NCBI RefSeq assembly: GCF_002441715.1
Contig: NZ_JXJX01000006.1
Span: 97,571-161,570 of the forward strand
Source of the DNA: Pseudolactococcus plantarum
Lineage (GTDB): Bacteria; Bacillota; Bacilli; Lactobacillales; Streptococcaceae
DNA length: 64,000 nt
Direction: 5' to 3'
Position numbers and translations under genes: made by a program. Positions 1 through 7,890 of the stretch are shown in pieces. Positions within the stretch are counted from its first letter, which is position 1. The number at the start of each line of letters is the position of its first letter. The notes under the pieces are model-generated. The model saw nothing but the letters and a program-made list of their open reading frames with translations. It was not told the DNA's origin and did no database searches.

Positions 1-1058
1 TATCTGCTATTTTTGTTTTGATAACGCCTGAGCAACACATTCTGATTTCTCAAGGGCGTGGTGGTGTTGCAGTTTCTACAGAAGCACGAGGCGAGTTTGG
101 TCTTGGATTAGATACTATTTTTGTAACCGAAACAGGGAAGACCATCGCCGAGTTGACCACTTTAGCACAACTCAATTATCAACATCGTGGTCGTGCAACC
201 AAGAGTATCATTGCTAAATTACAAGGAGATCGTGTTGTTTGGGAGGCAAACGGACATGAGTTAGGGCAAGAAACTGGTATCATCTATGGCGTATTAAATG
301 TGAGTCCGGATTCTTTTTATAACGGAGAGGCTGTTGGGACGGTAGCGCAATCTGTAGCACAGGCCACACAACAACTGGCTGATGGCGCTGATATCATAGA
401 AGTTGGTGGTCAGTCTACAAGACCAGGCTTTTTAGAAATCACAGCAGCAGAAGAAATTGCACGTGTTGTCCCAGTGATTCAAGAGATTAAAGCCTTACAT
501 CCGTACGCAATTATTGCTGTCGATACTTATAAATATGATGTCATGGAGGCAGCGATTGCGGCTGGTGCAGATATTATAAATGATATCAATGGCTTTACAG
601 ATGATGCGCGAAAATTAGTTTTATTAGCTAAAACAACAGTTGGCTTACTAAGTATGTTTAACCCTCGTCATAAACCGATCTCCAAAGATATTTCAGCAGA
701 TATGTTGGCGTGGTTTTCTGAAAATCTGGCTTGTCTGGAAGAAGCGGGCATCAAACGTGAGCGTATTGCACTTGATCCAGGGATTGGCTACTCTAAAGAT
801 TCAGATGTACATCAGGATCTGGCGATGATGAACACAGTAGGGAACTTAACCCTTTTTGGTAGACCGATCATGACAGCTATTTCAAATAAAGGCTGGGCCA
901 AACAGCTATTTGATTTACCCAAAGAGTCACGTGCTAATCTATCACTTGTTGCGGCAACAGAAATGTATCGTAGAGGGGCAAAAATACTACGTGTTCACGA
1001 TGTTAAATCAGCTAGAGAGATGACAAGTTTTGTTGAACGATTAAAAAATTCACATTAA
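1..1058 (+). CDS. folP: HAM1-like NTPase / dihydropteroate synthase fusion (5' partial)
   Basis: The reading frame is open to the left edge, so the start lies outside the window. The C-terminal ~260 residues are dihydropteroate synthase (joins p-aminobenzoate to hydroxymethyl-dihydropterin in folate synthesis): GVLNVSPDSF, then VGGQSTRPG, VDTYKYDV, NDINGF, DPGIGYSKD and a final RVHDV. The ~85 residues before it are not usual for DHPS. They align by eye with the end of HAM1/RdgB inosine/xanthosine triphosphatases: a GFGLGLDTIF-like stretch, then GKTIAELT and HRGRA. No stop and no in-frame ATG separates the two parts, so they look like one polypeptide. In lactobacilli a separate HAM1 gene (xtp3) lies next to folP in folate clusters. 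The frame closes inside a terminator stem. DHPS is certain; the fusion is likely. Confidence 0.87.
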   Translation, partial: SAIFVLITPEQHILISQGRGGVAVSTEARGEFGLGLDTIFVTETGKTIAELTTLAQLNYQHRGRATKSIIAKLQGDRVVWEANGHELGQETGIIYGVLNVSPDSFYNGEAVGTVAQSVAQATQQLADGADIIEVGGQSTRPGFLEITAAEEIARVVPVIQEIKALHPYAIIAVDTYKYDVMEAAIAAGADIINDINGFTDDARKLVLLAKTTVGLLSMFNPRHKPISKDISADMLAWFSENLACLEEAGIKRERIALDPGIGYSKDSDVHQDLAMMNTVGNLTLFGRPIMTAISNKGWAKQLFDLPKESRANLSLVAATEMYRRGAKILRVHDVKSAREMTSFVERLKNSH

Positions 1059-1088
1059 GCACTTTGCTTAATGTGAATTTTTATATTT
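1046..1088. terminator. Intrinsic terminator after folP, probably two-way
   Basis: A perfect 15-bp stem (1046-1060 with 1066-1080), loop ACTTT, flanked by A-rich and T-rich tails. The folP stop codon lies in the left arm. It sits between the converging folP and SDR genes. Confidence 0.85.
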
Positions 1089-1090
1089 TG

Positions 1091-1816
1091 TTACTTAAGG
1101 GTCCAGCCTCCGTCAATTTTTAGGATTTCACCATGCATGTAGCTGGCTTTTCCAGAAGCTAAAAACAAAGTAAGCTCAGCAATTTCTATAGGATCAGCCC
1201 AACGGCCTACAGGGGTTTCATTTGCAACCCACTCAGCCATTTTTCCATTATTGTCATTAAAATCTGCTTGTGTCATGCCTGTTTTTACGGCACCTGGTGC
1301 GATACCAAAAATCTGCACGCCACTTCGAGCATAGTCTAGAGCAAGTTGTTTGGTGAAGCCAGCTAAGGCGTGTTTAGCAGTGGTATAGGCGGCGCCACCG
1401 CCACCTGCGACAAAACTAGCGATCGAGCACATATTGATGATAATACCTGATTGTTTGTCAATCATCTGGGGTAAAAACTGTCGTGTGATGTTAATGACAG
1501 CAAGCAGATTGGTTTGAAAAACAGTCTCAAACTCTGTATCTGTTAACTCGAGTAAGGGTTTATAATCATCTAAGATGCCAGCAGTATTACAAATGATATC
1601 AAATGTGTGAGGGAGTGCAAAAAAAACTGAGGTTAAATCAGTCGTTAGATCTGCTTGGATAAAGCAAAAATGAGGGTGAGTCAACGAACTGGGTGCTTGT
1701 TTGTCAATCCCAACTACATGATCCCCATTTTCTAAAAATAGTTCAGTTTGTGCGCGTCCAATTCCTGAGGCACAGCCAGTGACTAATACCTGACGTTTTG
1801 CTGGTGTATTTTTCAT
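1091..1816 (-). CDS. Short-chain dehydrogenase/reductase (FabG-like)
   Basis: A 241-residue NAD(P)-dependent oxidoreductase of the classical SDR family. Seen: the cofactor motif TGCASGIG near residue 12, NTAG in place of NNAG, a conserved Ser before the catalytic YTTAK pair (Tyr-xxx-Lys), and a C-terminal end with IDGGWTLK. It resembles 3-oxoacyl-ACP reductases, but the substrate cannot be read from sequence and fatty-acid genes are not nearby. The ATG at 1816 is chosen because the Rossmann strand follows directly; a longer frame would overlap the upstream gene. The start lies 13 bases after the stop of the DUF2829 gene and has no clear Shine-Dalgarno, so translation is probably coupled in a two-gene unit. 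Confidence 0.82.
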   Translation of the reverse strand: MKNTPAKRQVLVTGCASGIGRAQTELFLENGDHVVGIDKQAPSSLTHPHFCFIQADLTTDLTSVFFALPHTFDIICNTAGILDDYKPLLELTDTEFETVFQTNLLAVINITRQFLPQMIDKQSGIIINMCSIASFVAGGGGAAYTTAKHALAGFTKQLALDYARSGVQIFGIAPGAVKTGMTQADFNDNNGKMAEWVANETPVGRWADPIEIAELTLFLASGKASYMHGEILKIDGGWTLK

Positions 1817-1829
1817 ACATAAAAGACCA

Positions 1830-2069
1830 TTATTGGACAACTTTCCAGTCATTTGCAAGGACATCGCAAGGTGTTGGACTCCACATAGAGTATCCCTCTC
1901 CCTCTCCTGAGACATGGATTAAGAAATAAGGGGTAACATCTAATGTTTCTCCTGTTTCCAAGGTGATCGTGTGGTAGAGTTTCACGAAGTTTTCTGCGCC
2001 ACCCCACCCTTGTGTCCGGACTGCTTTTCCACCGTCTTTAAGGTGTGGTAATATCTGTTCAAAATTCAT
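1830..2069 (-). CDS. DUF2829 (Tad2-like) small protein
   Basis: 79 residues. The N-terminus MNFEQILPHLKDGG..RTQGW and the C-terminal W-x-P-x-x-x-D-x-L-A-x-D-W pattern are typical of DUF2829. Phage members of this family (Tad2) sequester the cyclic ADP-ribose signal of Thoeris defence; chromosomal members have no agreed role. Nothing phage-like flanks it here and it heads a two-gene unit with the SDR gene. The ATG has no ribosome binding site. A TATAAT hexamer on the minus strand (2081-2076) ends six bases before the ATG, so the mRNA is probably leaderless. The family call is fairly sure; function is unknown. Confidence 0.78.
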   Translation of the reverse strand: MNFEQILPHLKDGGKAVRTQGWGGAENFVKLYHTITLETGETLDVTPYFLIHVSGEGEGYSMWSPTPCDVLANDWKVVQ

Positions 2070-2070
2070 A

Positions 2071-2099
2071 ATTACATTATATCAAAATTTTGGTATAAT
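2071..2099 (+). promoter_or_regulatory. spx promoter, overlapping the divergent DUF2829 promoter
   Basis: ATTACA (2071-2076), 17-bp spacer, extended -10 TGG-TATAAT (2094-2099). The minus-strand -10 TATAAT for DUF2829 occupies 2081-2076 within the same segment, so RNA polymerase can hardly sit on both at once. Confidence 0.75.
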
Positions 2100-2140
2100 G
2101 AAGAGACTACTAACTTATTAATTAGTGAAGTGAGATGATT

Positions 2141-2536
2141 ATGATTAATTTATATTTATCACCGAGTTGTACCTCTTGTAGAAAAGCACGTGTGTGGTTT
2201 AATAGCTACGGTGTGCCATTCGAAGAGCATAATATATTAACACAACCGATGACAGCTGACGACTTGAAGGCTATTTTAGCTAAGACTGAGAATGGGACAG
2301 AAGATATCATCTCAACACGTAGCAAGGTTTTCCAAAAGTTAAACATTGACGTTGATGAGTTGACAATGAATCAACTCATTAACTTAATTTCGGAGCATCC
2401 AAGTTTACTGCGTAGACCGATTATTGTGGATGAAAAAAGAATGCAAATTGGCTTTAATGAAGATGAAATTAGAGCATTTTTACCACGCTCTTATAGACAA
2501 GCAGAACTTCGTGATGTGATGAGTTCAGGAGCATAA
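2141..2536 (+). CDS. spx: Spx/ArsC-family transcriptional regulator
   Basis: Spx binds the alpha C-terminal domain of RNA polymerase and redirects transcription under thiol and envelope stress; ClpXP degrades it. Starting at the ATG at 2141 gives 131 residues with the redox switch CTSC at Cys10 and Cys13, the positions usual for Spx. An ATG at 2135 is also in frame, but it would shift that numbering and sits closer to the GTGAAGTGAG ribosome binding site. The RRPIIVDEKRMQIGFNEDEIRAF region is the conserved core after the redox centre. Lactococci carry several Spx paralogues; which one this is cannot be said. The next gene follows after 3 bases. Confidence 0.93.
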   Translation: MINLYLSPSCTSCRKARVWFNSYGVPFEEHNILTQPMTADDLKAILAKTENGTEDIISTRSKVFQKLNIDVDELTMNQLINLISEHPSLLRRPIIVDEKRMQIGFNEDEIRAFLPRSYRQAELRDVMSSGA

Positions 2537-2539
2537 AAG

Positions 2540-2824
2540 ATGCTAGACAATCGTAATTATCAGTATCCCTTAGATTTATCATGGACTAGCATAGAATTTG
2601 CACAAGTCATTTCTTTTTTTAATCGGGTGGAAGATTTCTATGAAACGCAAGTTTCTCGAGATGAGCTGTTAGCAGCTTATCGTGTTTTTAAAACAGTTGT
2701 CCCATCTAAGATGCAAGAAAAACAACTTGATCGAGACTTTGAAAAAGTATCTGGCTATTCAACCTATCGTGCCTTACAGGAGGCTAAAAGAAGTGAACGA
2801 CAAACGATTAAATACAAAGCTTGA
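2540..2824 (+). CDS. UPF0223 family protein
   Basis: 94 residues, acidic-basic mixed, no membrane segment. The pattern [11 protein letters not shown]...F..VE..YE..V....[27 protein letters not shown] is the whole-length signature of UPF0223 (B. subtilis YktA). The function is unknown in all members. In B. subtilis the yktA neighbourhood also holds an inositol monophosphatase family gene, and here the next gene is of that family and overlaps this one by 32 bases, so the link is conserved. The start follows spx by 3 bases. Confidence 0.88.
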   Translation: MLDNRNYQYPLDLSWTSIEFAQVISFFNRVEDFYETQVSRDELLAAYRVFKTVVPSKMQEKQLDRDFEKVSGYSTYRALQEAKRSERQTIKYKA

Positions 2825-3563
2825 ATTTGCAAAAACAGTCGTTAGAGATGCTGGCGCTTATTTAAAAGCACATTTAGCAGATGACTTAGAAATTTCTGAG
2901 AAAACACATTTTGATGATTTAGTAACAAATCTCGACGGTGAGGTTCAAGATGCTATTATTGCAAAGATTCAAGAAACCTTTCCAGATGATCATATTTTGG
3001 CTGAGGAAAATGATGTCAGACATGATATCAACGATGGTAATGTTTGGGTATTAGATCCTATTGATGGGACGACAAACTTTATCGTGCAAAAAGATAATTT
3101 TGCGGTGATGTTAGCCTATTATGAATCAGGTGTTGGTAAACTTGGTATTATTTTAGATGTCATGAATGACAACTTGTATTGGGGTGATGGTCAAACATCT
3201 TATAGAAATAGTACTGAACTTCAGTTGACAGCTAAACCACTAGCACAAAGTTTGATAGGTGTTAGCGCGTATATGTATCGCACAAATGCAGGTGGGTTAT
3301 TTGACTTAAGTCACAAGTGTTTGGGTGTTCGGGCGATTGGTAGTGCAGGGATAGAATATACCAATATTTTAGATGGTAAGATTTGGGGTTATTTTAGTAA
3401 TTTATCCCCTTGGGACTACGCAGCAGGTGCGGTATTAATAGCACCATTCGGCTATACGACTTTAAAACTAGATGGCAGTCCTCTAGATTTTCAAGGACGC
3501 CAAATGGTCATGTCAATCCCAGAGAATTACCGAATAGTATTAAGTGAAACTAAGTCAATATAA
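2793..3563 (+). CDS. Inositol monophosphatase family protein
   Basis: A 256-residue Mg2+-dependent phosphatase of the IMPase/FBPase/CysQ fold. Seen: ILAEEN (metal-binding Glu), [13 protein letters not shown] (the DPIDGT metal site) and SPWDYAAG (the WD motif) in family order. The start is set at GTG 2793 because a perfect AGGAGG (2778-2783) stands nine bases before it and the protein then has the usual family length; the frame is open further upstream but inside the UPF0223 gene. The substrate is unclear: such proteins hydrolyse inositol-1-phosphate, fructose bisphosphate, PAP or nucleotides, and many Firmicute members are generalists. Confidence 0.9.
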   Translation: MNDKRLNTKLEFAKTVVRDAGAYLKAHLADDLEISEKTHFDDLVTNLDGEVQDAIIAKIQETFPDDHILAEENDVRHDINDGNVWVLDPIDGTTNFIVQKDNFAVMLAYYESGVGKLGIILDVMNDNLYWGDGQTSYRNSTELQLTAKPLAQSLIGVSAYMYRTNAGGLFDLSHKCLGVRAIGSAGIEYTNILDGKIWGYFSNLSPWDYAAGAVLIAPFGYTTLKLDGSPLDFQGRQMVMSIPENYRIVLSETKSI

Positions 3564-3568
3564 GCAAA

Positions 3569-3598
3569 AAGACGGAGGGTTTCCTCCATTTTTTTTTA
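3569..3598 (+). terminator. Terminator after the monophosphatase gene
   Basis: GGAGG (3574-3578) pairs with CCTCC (3583-3587) over a short loop, followed by nine T. The stem is short but the T-run is strong. Confidence 0.7.
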
Positions 3599-3611
3599 AT
3601 CAATCTGCAAT

Positions 3612-3641
3612 TTGAACATAAAAAAAGAAATATGATATAAT
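3612..3641 (+). promoter_or_regulatory. murA promoter
   Basis: TTGAAC (3612-3617), 18-bp spacer, TATAAT (3636-3641) preceded by TGA. Confidence 0.7.
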
Positions 3642-3672
3642 TTTGTAAAAGATAGAATGTGGAAGTAGAGCA

Positions 3673-4956
3673 ATGGATAAAATAATAATCAATGGTGGTC
3701 ATACACAACTAAAAGGACAAGTTGAGATTGAAGGTGCTAAAAATGCAGTGTTGCCACTTTTAGCTGCTACAATATTACCATCTGAGGGAGAGACAGTCCT
3801 ACGTAATGTGCCAATTCTGAGTGATGTTTATACAATGAATGCGGTGATTAGCCACTTAAATATTCCCTTGGTATTTGATAAACAACAGAACACTGTTGTG
3901 ACACAAGCTGCCGAATCAGTTGCTATTGAAGCACCTTATGAATATGTGAGTCAAATGCGTGCATCTATCGTTGTACTTGGCCCGATACTCGCTCGAAATG
4001 GTCATGCTCGTGTCTCTATGCCAGGTGGCTGTACAATAGGGTCTCGTCCAATTGATTTACACATTCGTGGGTTACAAGCAATGGGTGCTGAGATTACGCA
4101 TAATGGCGGGTTCATCGAAGCAAAAGCAGACGCCTTACATGGTGCTCATTTTTACATGGATTTTCCATCAGTGGGTGCGACCCAAAATATCATGATGGCT
4201 GCTACACTAGCTAAAGGGACTATGGTTTTAGAGAATGCAGCACGGGAACCTGAAATTGTTGATTTAGCAAATTTACTGAATAAGATGGGTGCCGATGTTA
4301 AGGGTGCTGGTACGGATACGATTGTGATTAAAGGTGTTGAAAAAATGCATGGCACAACGCATCATGTCGTCCAAGATAGAATAGAAGCTGGAACCTTTAT
4401 GGTAGCTGCTGCGATGACACAAGGTAATGTGTTAATTCTTGATGCGGTTCGTGAACATAATCGCCCATTGTTATCAAAACTTTCTGAGATGGGTGTTGAT
4501 ATTATTCAAGAAGAGGATGGGATTAGAGTGATAGGACCAGAAACGTTAAAGTCAGTTAACGTGAAGACCTTACCACACCCTGGATTCCCAACAGATATGC
4601 AAGCACAGATGACAGCAGCACAAGCTGTAGCTAATGGTGAATCTACCATGATAGAAACAGTATTTGAAAATAGGTTTCAACATCTAGAAGAAATGCGTCG
4701 TATGGGCTTATCAGCTGATATTTCTAGAAATTCTGCAAATATTCAAGGTGGCGGTCCGTTTTCAGGTGCTGAGGTTCGCTCAACAGACCTTCGTGCTAGT
4801 GCTGCCTTGATCCTACTAGGTATGGTAGCCCAAGGTACCACAACAGTAGGACATCTTGAACATTTAGATCGCGGCTATTACAAGTTCCATGAAAAACTCG
4901 CAAAACTAGGTGCTGATATCAAGCGGATTAACCCAAAGGAGTCATGTCATGTTTAA
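3673..4956 (+). CDS. murA: UDP-N-acetylglucosamine 1-carboxyvinyltransferase
   Basis: MurA transfers enolpyruvate from PEP to UDP-GlcNAc, the first committed step of peptidoglycan synthesis, in the cytosol. The 427-residue length fits the family. Seen: IEGAKNA near residue 20, the substrate-binding region with the catalytic Cys120 in [10 protein letters not shown] (the fosfomycin target), [17 protein letters not shown] and the end [19 protein letters not shown]. Many Firmicutes have two MurA copies and this may be either. Its last bases overlap epuA by 8. It has its own promoter after a terminator. Confidence 0.96.
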   Translation: MDKIIINGGHTQLKGQVEIEGAKNAVLPLLAATILPSEGETVLRNVPILSDVYTMNAVISHLNIPLVFDKQQNTVVTQAAESVAIEAPYEYVSQMRASIVVLGPILARNGHARVSMPGGCTIGSRPIDLHIRGLQAMGAEITHNGGFIEAKADALHGAHFYMDFPSVGATQNIMMAATLAKGTMVLENAAREPEIVDLANLLNKMGADVKGAGTDTIVIKGVEKMHGTTHHVVQDRIEAGTFMVAAAMTQGNVLILDAVREHNRPLLSKLSEMGVDIIQEEDGIRVIGPETLKSVNVKTLPHPGFPTDMQAQMTAAQAVANGESTMIETVFENRFQHLEEMRRMGLSADISRNSANIQGGGPFSGAEVRSTDLRASAALILLGMVAQGTTTVGHLEHLDRGYYKFHEKLAKLGADIKRINPKESCHV

Positions 4957-5137
4957 AAAAACGGTTAAGTTTCTAGGGATACGTATTTCATTAATTTTAT
5001 TAGTTGCGATCTTAATGACGTTAGCAGTTATTTTAGGGTTAATGTTAGGCTATGGCGGTTTAGGCGGTGGCAATCCAGGAGATGTATTTAAACCAAGTAC
5101 TTGGCATGATTTCTTTAGTAAGTTAAGTGCTAAGTGA
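4949..5137 (+). CDS. epuA: EpuA-like small membrane protein
   Basis: 62 residues from the ATG at 4949, which has AAAGGAG (4935-4941) at a good distance; upstream in-frame starts lie inside murA. A basic start ([11 protein letters not shown]) leads into one hydrophobic span at about residues 10-37, then a glycine-rich linker and a short polar tail. Position and shape match EpuA (Pfam PF11772), the small protein that follows murA in streptococci and is often mislabelled RNA polymerase beta subunit. In pneumococcus it precedes the endA nuclease gene; endA is not here. Function uncertain. Confidence 0.8.
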   Translation: MFKKTVKFLGIRISLILLVAILMTLAVILGLMLGYGGLGGGNPGDVFKPSTWHDFFSKLSAK

Positions 5138-5186
5138 CCATCCGTATCTAAACAAGTGTTCAAATGGTAAGATACCATATCAATAT

Positions 5187-5215
5187 TTGATTTTTTGACA
5201 TTATTATGCTAAAAT
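5187..5215 (+). promoter_or_regulatory. tig promoter
   Basis: TTGATT (5187-5192), 17-bp spacer, extended -10 TGC-TAAAAT (5210-5215). It leaves a leader of about 85 bases before tig. Confidence 0.65.
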
Positions 5216-5306
5216 GAACAAGTTGAACTGAAGTTTATCTTTAAGTTTCAAAGTGATATTACCATAAAGGTAAGCTCAAATAGATTATAATTTAGGAGAA
5301 ATACAA

Positions 5307-6590
5307 ATGACTGCAAGTTTTGAAAAAACTGGTGTAAATAATGGTACTTTAACATTTACGATTGGCCAAGAGTTAATCACTAAAGGTCTTAATGTTGCTT
5401 TTGATAAAGTTAAAAAGAATCTTAACGTACCTGGATTCCGTAAAGGTAAAGTGTCACGTACTGTTTTCAATAAAATGTACGGTGAAGAAGCACTTTATGA
5501 AGAAGCTTTGAACGCTGTTTTACCAGAAAGTTACGAAGCTGCTGTTGTTGAAGCCGGCATTGATCCAGTTGCACAACCAAAAATTGATATCAAATCAATG
5601 AATAAAGGTGAAGATTGGGAAATTACAGCAGAAGTTGTTGTAAAACCTGAAGTTAAACTTGGTGAGTATAAAAATCTTGAAGTTTCAGTAGATGTGACTA
5701 AAGAAGTTACTGATGCCGATGTTGATGCTAAAATTGAAGCAGCACAAAAAAATCTTGCTGAATTAGTTATCAAAGAAGATGCAGCTGCTAACGGCGATAC
5801 TGTTGTGATTGACTTTGAAGGTAAAGTTGATGGCGTTGCTTTTGACGGCGGAACTGCTGAAAACCATAGCTTAGAACTTGGTTCAGGATCATTTATTCCA
5901 GGATATGAAGAGCAATTAGTTGGTCATAAAGCTGGCGAAACTGTTGAAGTAAACGTAACATTCCCTGAAGATTATCAAGCTGAAGATTTAGCTGGGAAAG
6001 CTGCTGTCTTTACAACAACTATCCACGAAGTTAAAGCAAAAGAAGTTCCTGAAATCGATGATGAATTAGCAAAAGATATCGATGAAGAAGTGTCTACTTT
6101 AGCTGAGCTTAAAGAAAAATATAAAGCACAATTAACTGAAGAAAAAGAAACACAATACACTGATGCAGTTGATACTGCTGCTATTGAAACTGCAGTGGCT
6201 AATGCAGAAATCGTTGAATTGCCAAGCGAAATGGTACATGATGAAGTACATCGTGCAATGAATGAATTCCTTGGCAACATGCAACAACAAGGTATTTCTG
6301 CTGACATGTATTACCAATTAACAGGTACATCTGAAGACCAACTTCATGCACAATTTGAAGGTGATGCTGACAAACGTGTTCGTACAAACTTAGTTATCGA
6401 AGCTGTAGCAGCTGCTGAAAACTTTGAAACAACTCAAGATGAAATCGATATTGAGATTTCTGAATTAGCTGAAAACTATAACATGCCTAAAGAAGAAGTT
6501 AGCAAACTTTTACCAGCTGACATGCTTAAACATGATATCGCAGCTAAAAAAGCAGTTGAAATCATCACATCAACTGCAGTCGTTAAATAA
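5307..6590 (+). CDS. tig: Trigger factor (ribosome-bound chaperone, PPIase)
   Basis: Trigger factor binds at the ribosomal exit tunnel and shields nascent chains. The 427-residue length is normal. Order: N-terminal ribosome-binding domain with the signature GFRKGKV near residue 45, a central FKBP-type prolyl isomerase domain at about 155-240 ([34 protein letters not shown]), and a long acidic helical C-terminal domain. Codon use is notably uniform, as in highly expressed genes. A good AGGAG stands ten bases before the ATG. It is a single-gene unit with its own promoter and two terminators behind it. Confidence 0.97.
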   Translation: MTASFEKTGVNNGTLTFTIGQELITKGLNVAFDKVKKNLNVPGFRKGKVSRTVFNKMYGEEALYEEALNAVLPESYEAAVVEAGIDPVAQPKIDIKSMNKGEDWEITAEVVVKPEVKLGEYKNLEVSVDVTKEVTDADVDAKIEAAQKNLAELVIKEDAAANGDTVVIDFEGKVDGVAFDGGTAENHSLELGSGSFIPGYEEQLVGHKAGETVEVNVTFPEDYQAEDLAGKAAVFTTTIHEVKAKEVPEIDDELAKDIDEEVSTLAELKEKYKAQLTEEKETQYTDAVDTAAIETAVANAEIVELPSEMVHDEVHRAMNEFLGNMQQQGISADMYYQLTGTSEDQLHAQFEGDADKRVRTNLVIEAVAAAENFETTQDEIDIEISELAENYNMPKEEVSKLLPADMLKHDIAAKKAVEIITSTAVVK

Positions 6591-6600
6591 TTGTATTGAG

Positions 6601-6630
6601 AAAACAATTTCGAAAGAAGTTGTTTTTTTA
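6601..6630 (+). terminator. tig terminator
   Basis: 11-bp stem with one G-T pair (6601-6611 with 6616-6626), GAAA tetraloop, then a T-run. Confidence 0.85.
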
Positions 6631-6678
6631 TGCTCATGTTGATCAGATAACGACAATCAGTGACATGTAAAGCATAAT

Positions 6679-6718
6679 AAAAAAAGCCGGATTAACGAAT
6701 CGTAATCTGGCTTTTTTT
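6679..6718. terminator. Two-way terminator between tig and proC
   Basis: Stem 6681-6694 with 6703-6716 (one G-T pair), flanked by A7 on the left and T7 on the right, so it can stop transcription from either side. Confidence 0.85.
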
Positions 6719-6735
6719 GATGGTGTTAAGGTGAG

Positions 6736-7515
6736 TTATTGTCTCATTTGATTGTTTTTTTCAACTGTTGCTGTAATCGCATCAATAACTGTTGCCACAA
6801 AATTATGTTGTTCTAGGCTAACAACTCCTGCAACAGTAGTCCCCCCGGGACTAGAGACGTTATCGACGAGCGTCCAAGGGTTTTCTCCAGATTTAAGTAC
6901 CATCTCAGCACTTGCCAAAACAGTTTCAGAAACGATTTTTGTGCTAACATCTTTAGGCATACCATGCAGCACACCAGCACGACTCATCGCATCGATAAAC
7001 ATGTAAATATAGGCAGGGGAACTACCTGCTAATGCAGTAAAAGTACCAAAATCTTTTTCAGCAATCTCATGTACACTGCCAACACGTTCAAATATTGACA
7101 CAACAGTGGCAAAAGTATCATCAGAAACATTTTCGTTTCTAGTGATGCCCGTAGTTGCTTTTTGAATGGTTGCATTAATATTAGGCATGACTCTAATAAG
7201 TGGTTGTGTAGGGGATGTCAACTCTGCTAAATCAGACAATGTCATCCCTGCTGCAATAGATACTATTGGTTTATCTATCTTGTGTTGTGTTAAAACACTT
7301 GGGATGATATGAGGTTTAACAGCAAGCACAATGATATCACTGCTTTGGATTAAGTCATTGTGACTTGCTGCTGCTGTGACGTTTAGTGCTTGTGCGTGTT
7401 TTTGTGTTGAATGAGCAGAGCTAGCTGATAGTTGAATTTGGCATTGTTTTTTATCCAATCCATTAATGATAGCTGATGCCATTTTTCCTGCACCGATAAA
7501 ACCGATAGTAATCAT
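6736..7515 (-). CDS. proC: Pyrroline-5-carboxylate reductase
   Basis: ProC reduces 1-pyrroline-5-carboxylate to proline with NAD(P)H, the last step of proline synthesis. 259 residues. Seen: GFIGAGKMASAII at the N-terminus (Rossmann nucleotide site), AVKPHIIPSVL, RVMPNINATI, ALAGSSPAYIYMFIDAM and the signature SPGGTTVAGV near the C-terminus. AGGAGT stands before the ATG. The genes for the earlier steps (proA, proB) are not next to it. A ~100-base leader with a hairpin lies between its promoter and start. Confidence 0.95.
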   Translation of the reverse strand: MITIGFIGAGKMASAIINGLDKKQCQIQLSASSAHSTQKHAQALNVTAAASHNDLIQSSDIIVLAVKPHIIPSVLTQHKIDKPIVSIAAGMTLSDLAELTSPTQPLIRVMPNINATIQKATTGITRNENVSDDTFATVVSIFERVGSVHEIAEKDFGTFTALAGSSPAYIYMFIDAMSRAGVLHGMPKDVSTKIVSETVLASAEMVLKSGENPWTLVDNVSSPGGTTVAGVVSLEQHNFVATVIDAITATVEKNNQMRQ

Positions 7516-7580
7516 GGGGTACTCCTATTTATATAAGTCTGATGGTCGTGTTGAGCTGATGGATTCAACAAGCCCTTGTT

Positions 7581-7609
7581 ACTGACTAATAATGTCATCA
7601 TTAGTCAGT
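7581..7609. promoter_or_regulatory. Inverted repeat in the proC leader
   Basis: Perfect 10-bp arms (7581-7590 and 7600-7609) around a 9-base loop. It lies between the likely proC promoter (minus strand: TGG-TAGAAT near 7656-7646) and proC, with no T-run. It may be an operator or an mRNA hairpin. The rest of the 375-base gap (7516-7890) holds only the two promoters. Confidence 0.55.
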
Positions 7610-7788
7610 TAGTAATTTGAAAACTAGTTGATTTTGTTTCACATCTATCATTCTACCATAACCTTAGCTATTTGAGAAAATCCTAATCCGTAATGGAGAT
7701 GAAACGATTGCGTTTTAGAAGTGTCTCTTTTTTTAGATGCTAAATGAGAACCATAGTGAATGCGACAGTCAACCAAACGGTATTATAT

Positions 7789-7817
7789 AAGACAAAGCAA
7801 GAGATTACTGGTATAAT
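7789..7817 (+). promoter_or_regulatory. glmU promoter
   Basis: Extended -10 TGG-TATAAT (7812-7817) with a weak -35, AAGACA (7789-7794), at 17 bp. Confidence 0.65.
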
Positions 7818-7890
7818 AGAGGGGATAAAATTTTATTATAAATAAGTTATAAAATTGAAATAGGGTACGTTAAGTAAAAAAGGAGCCGTA

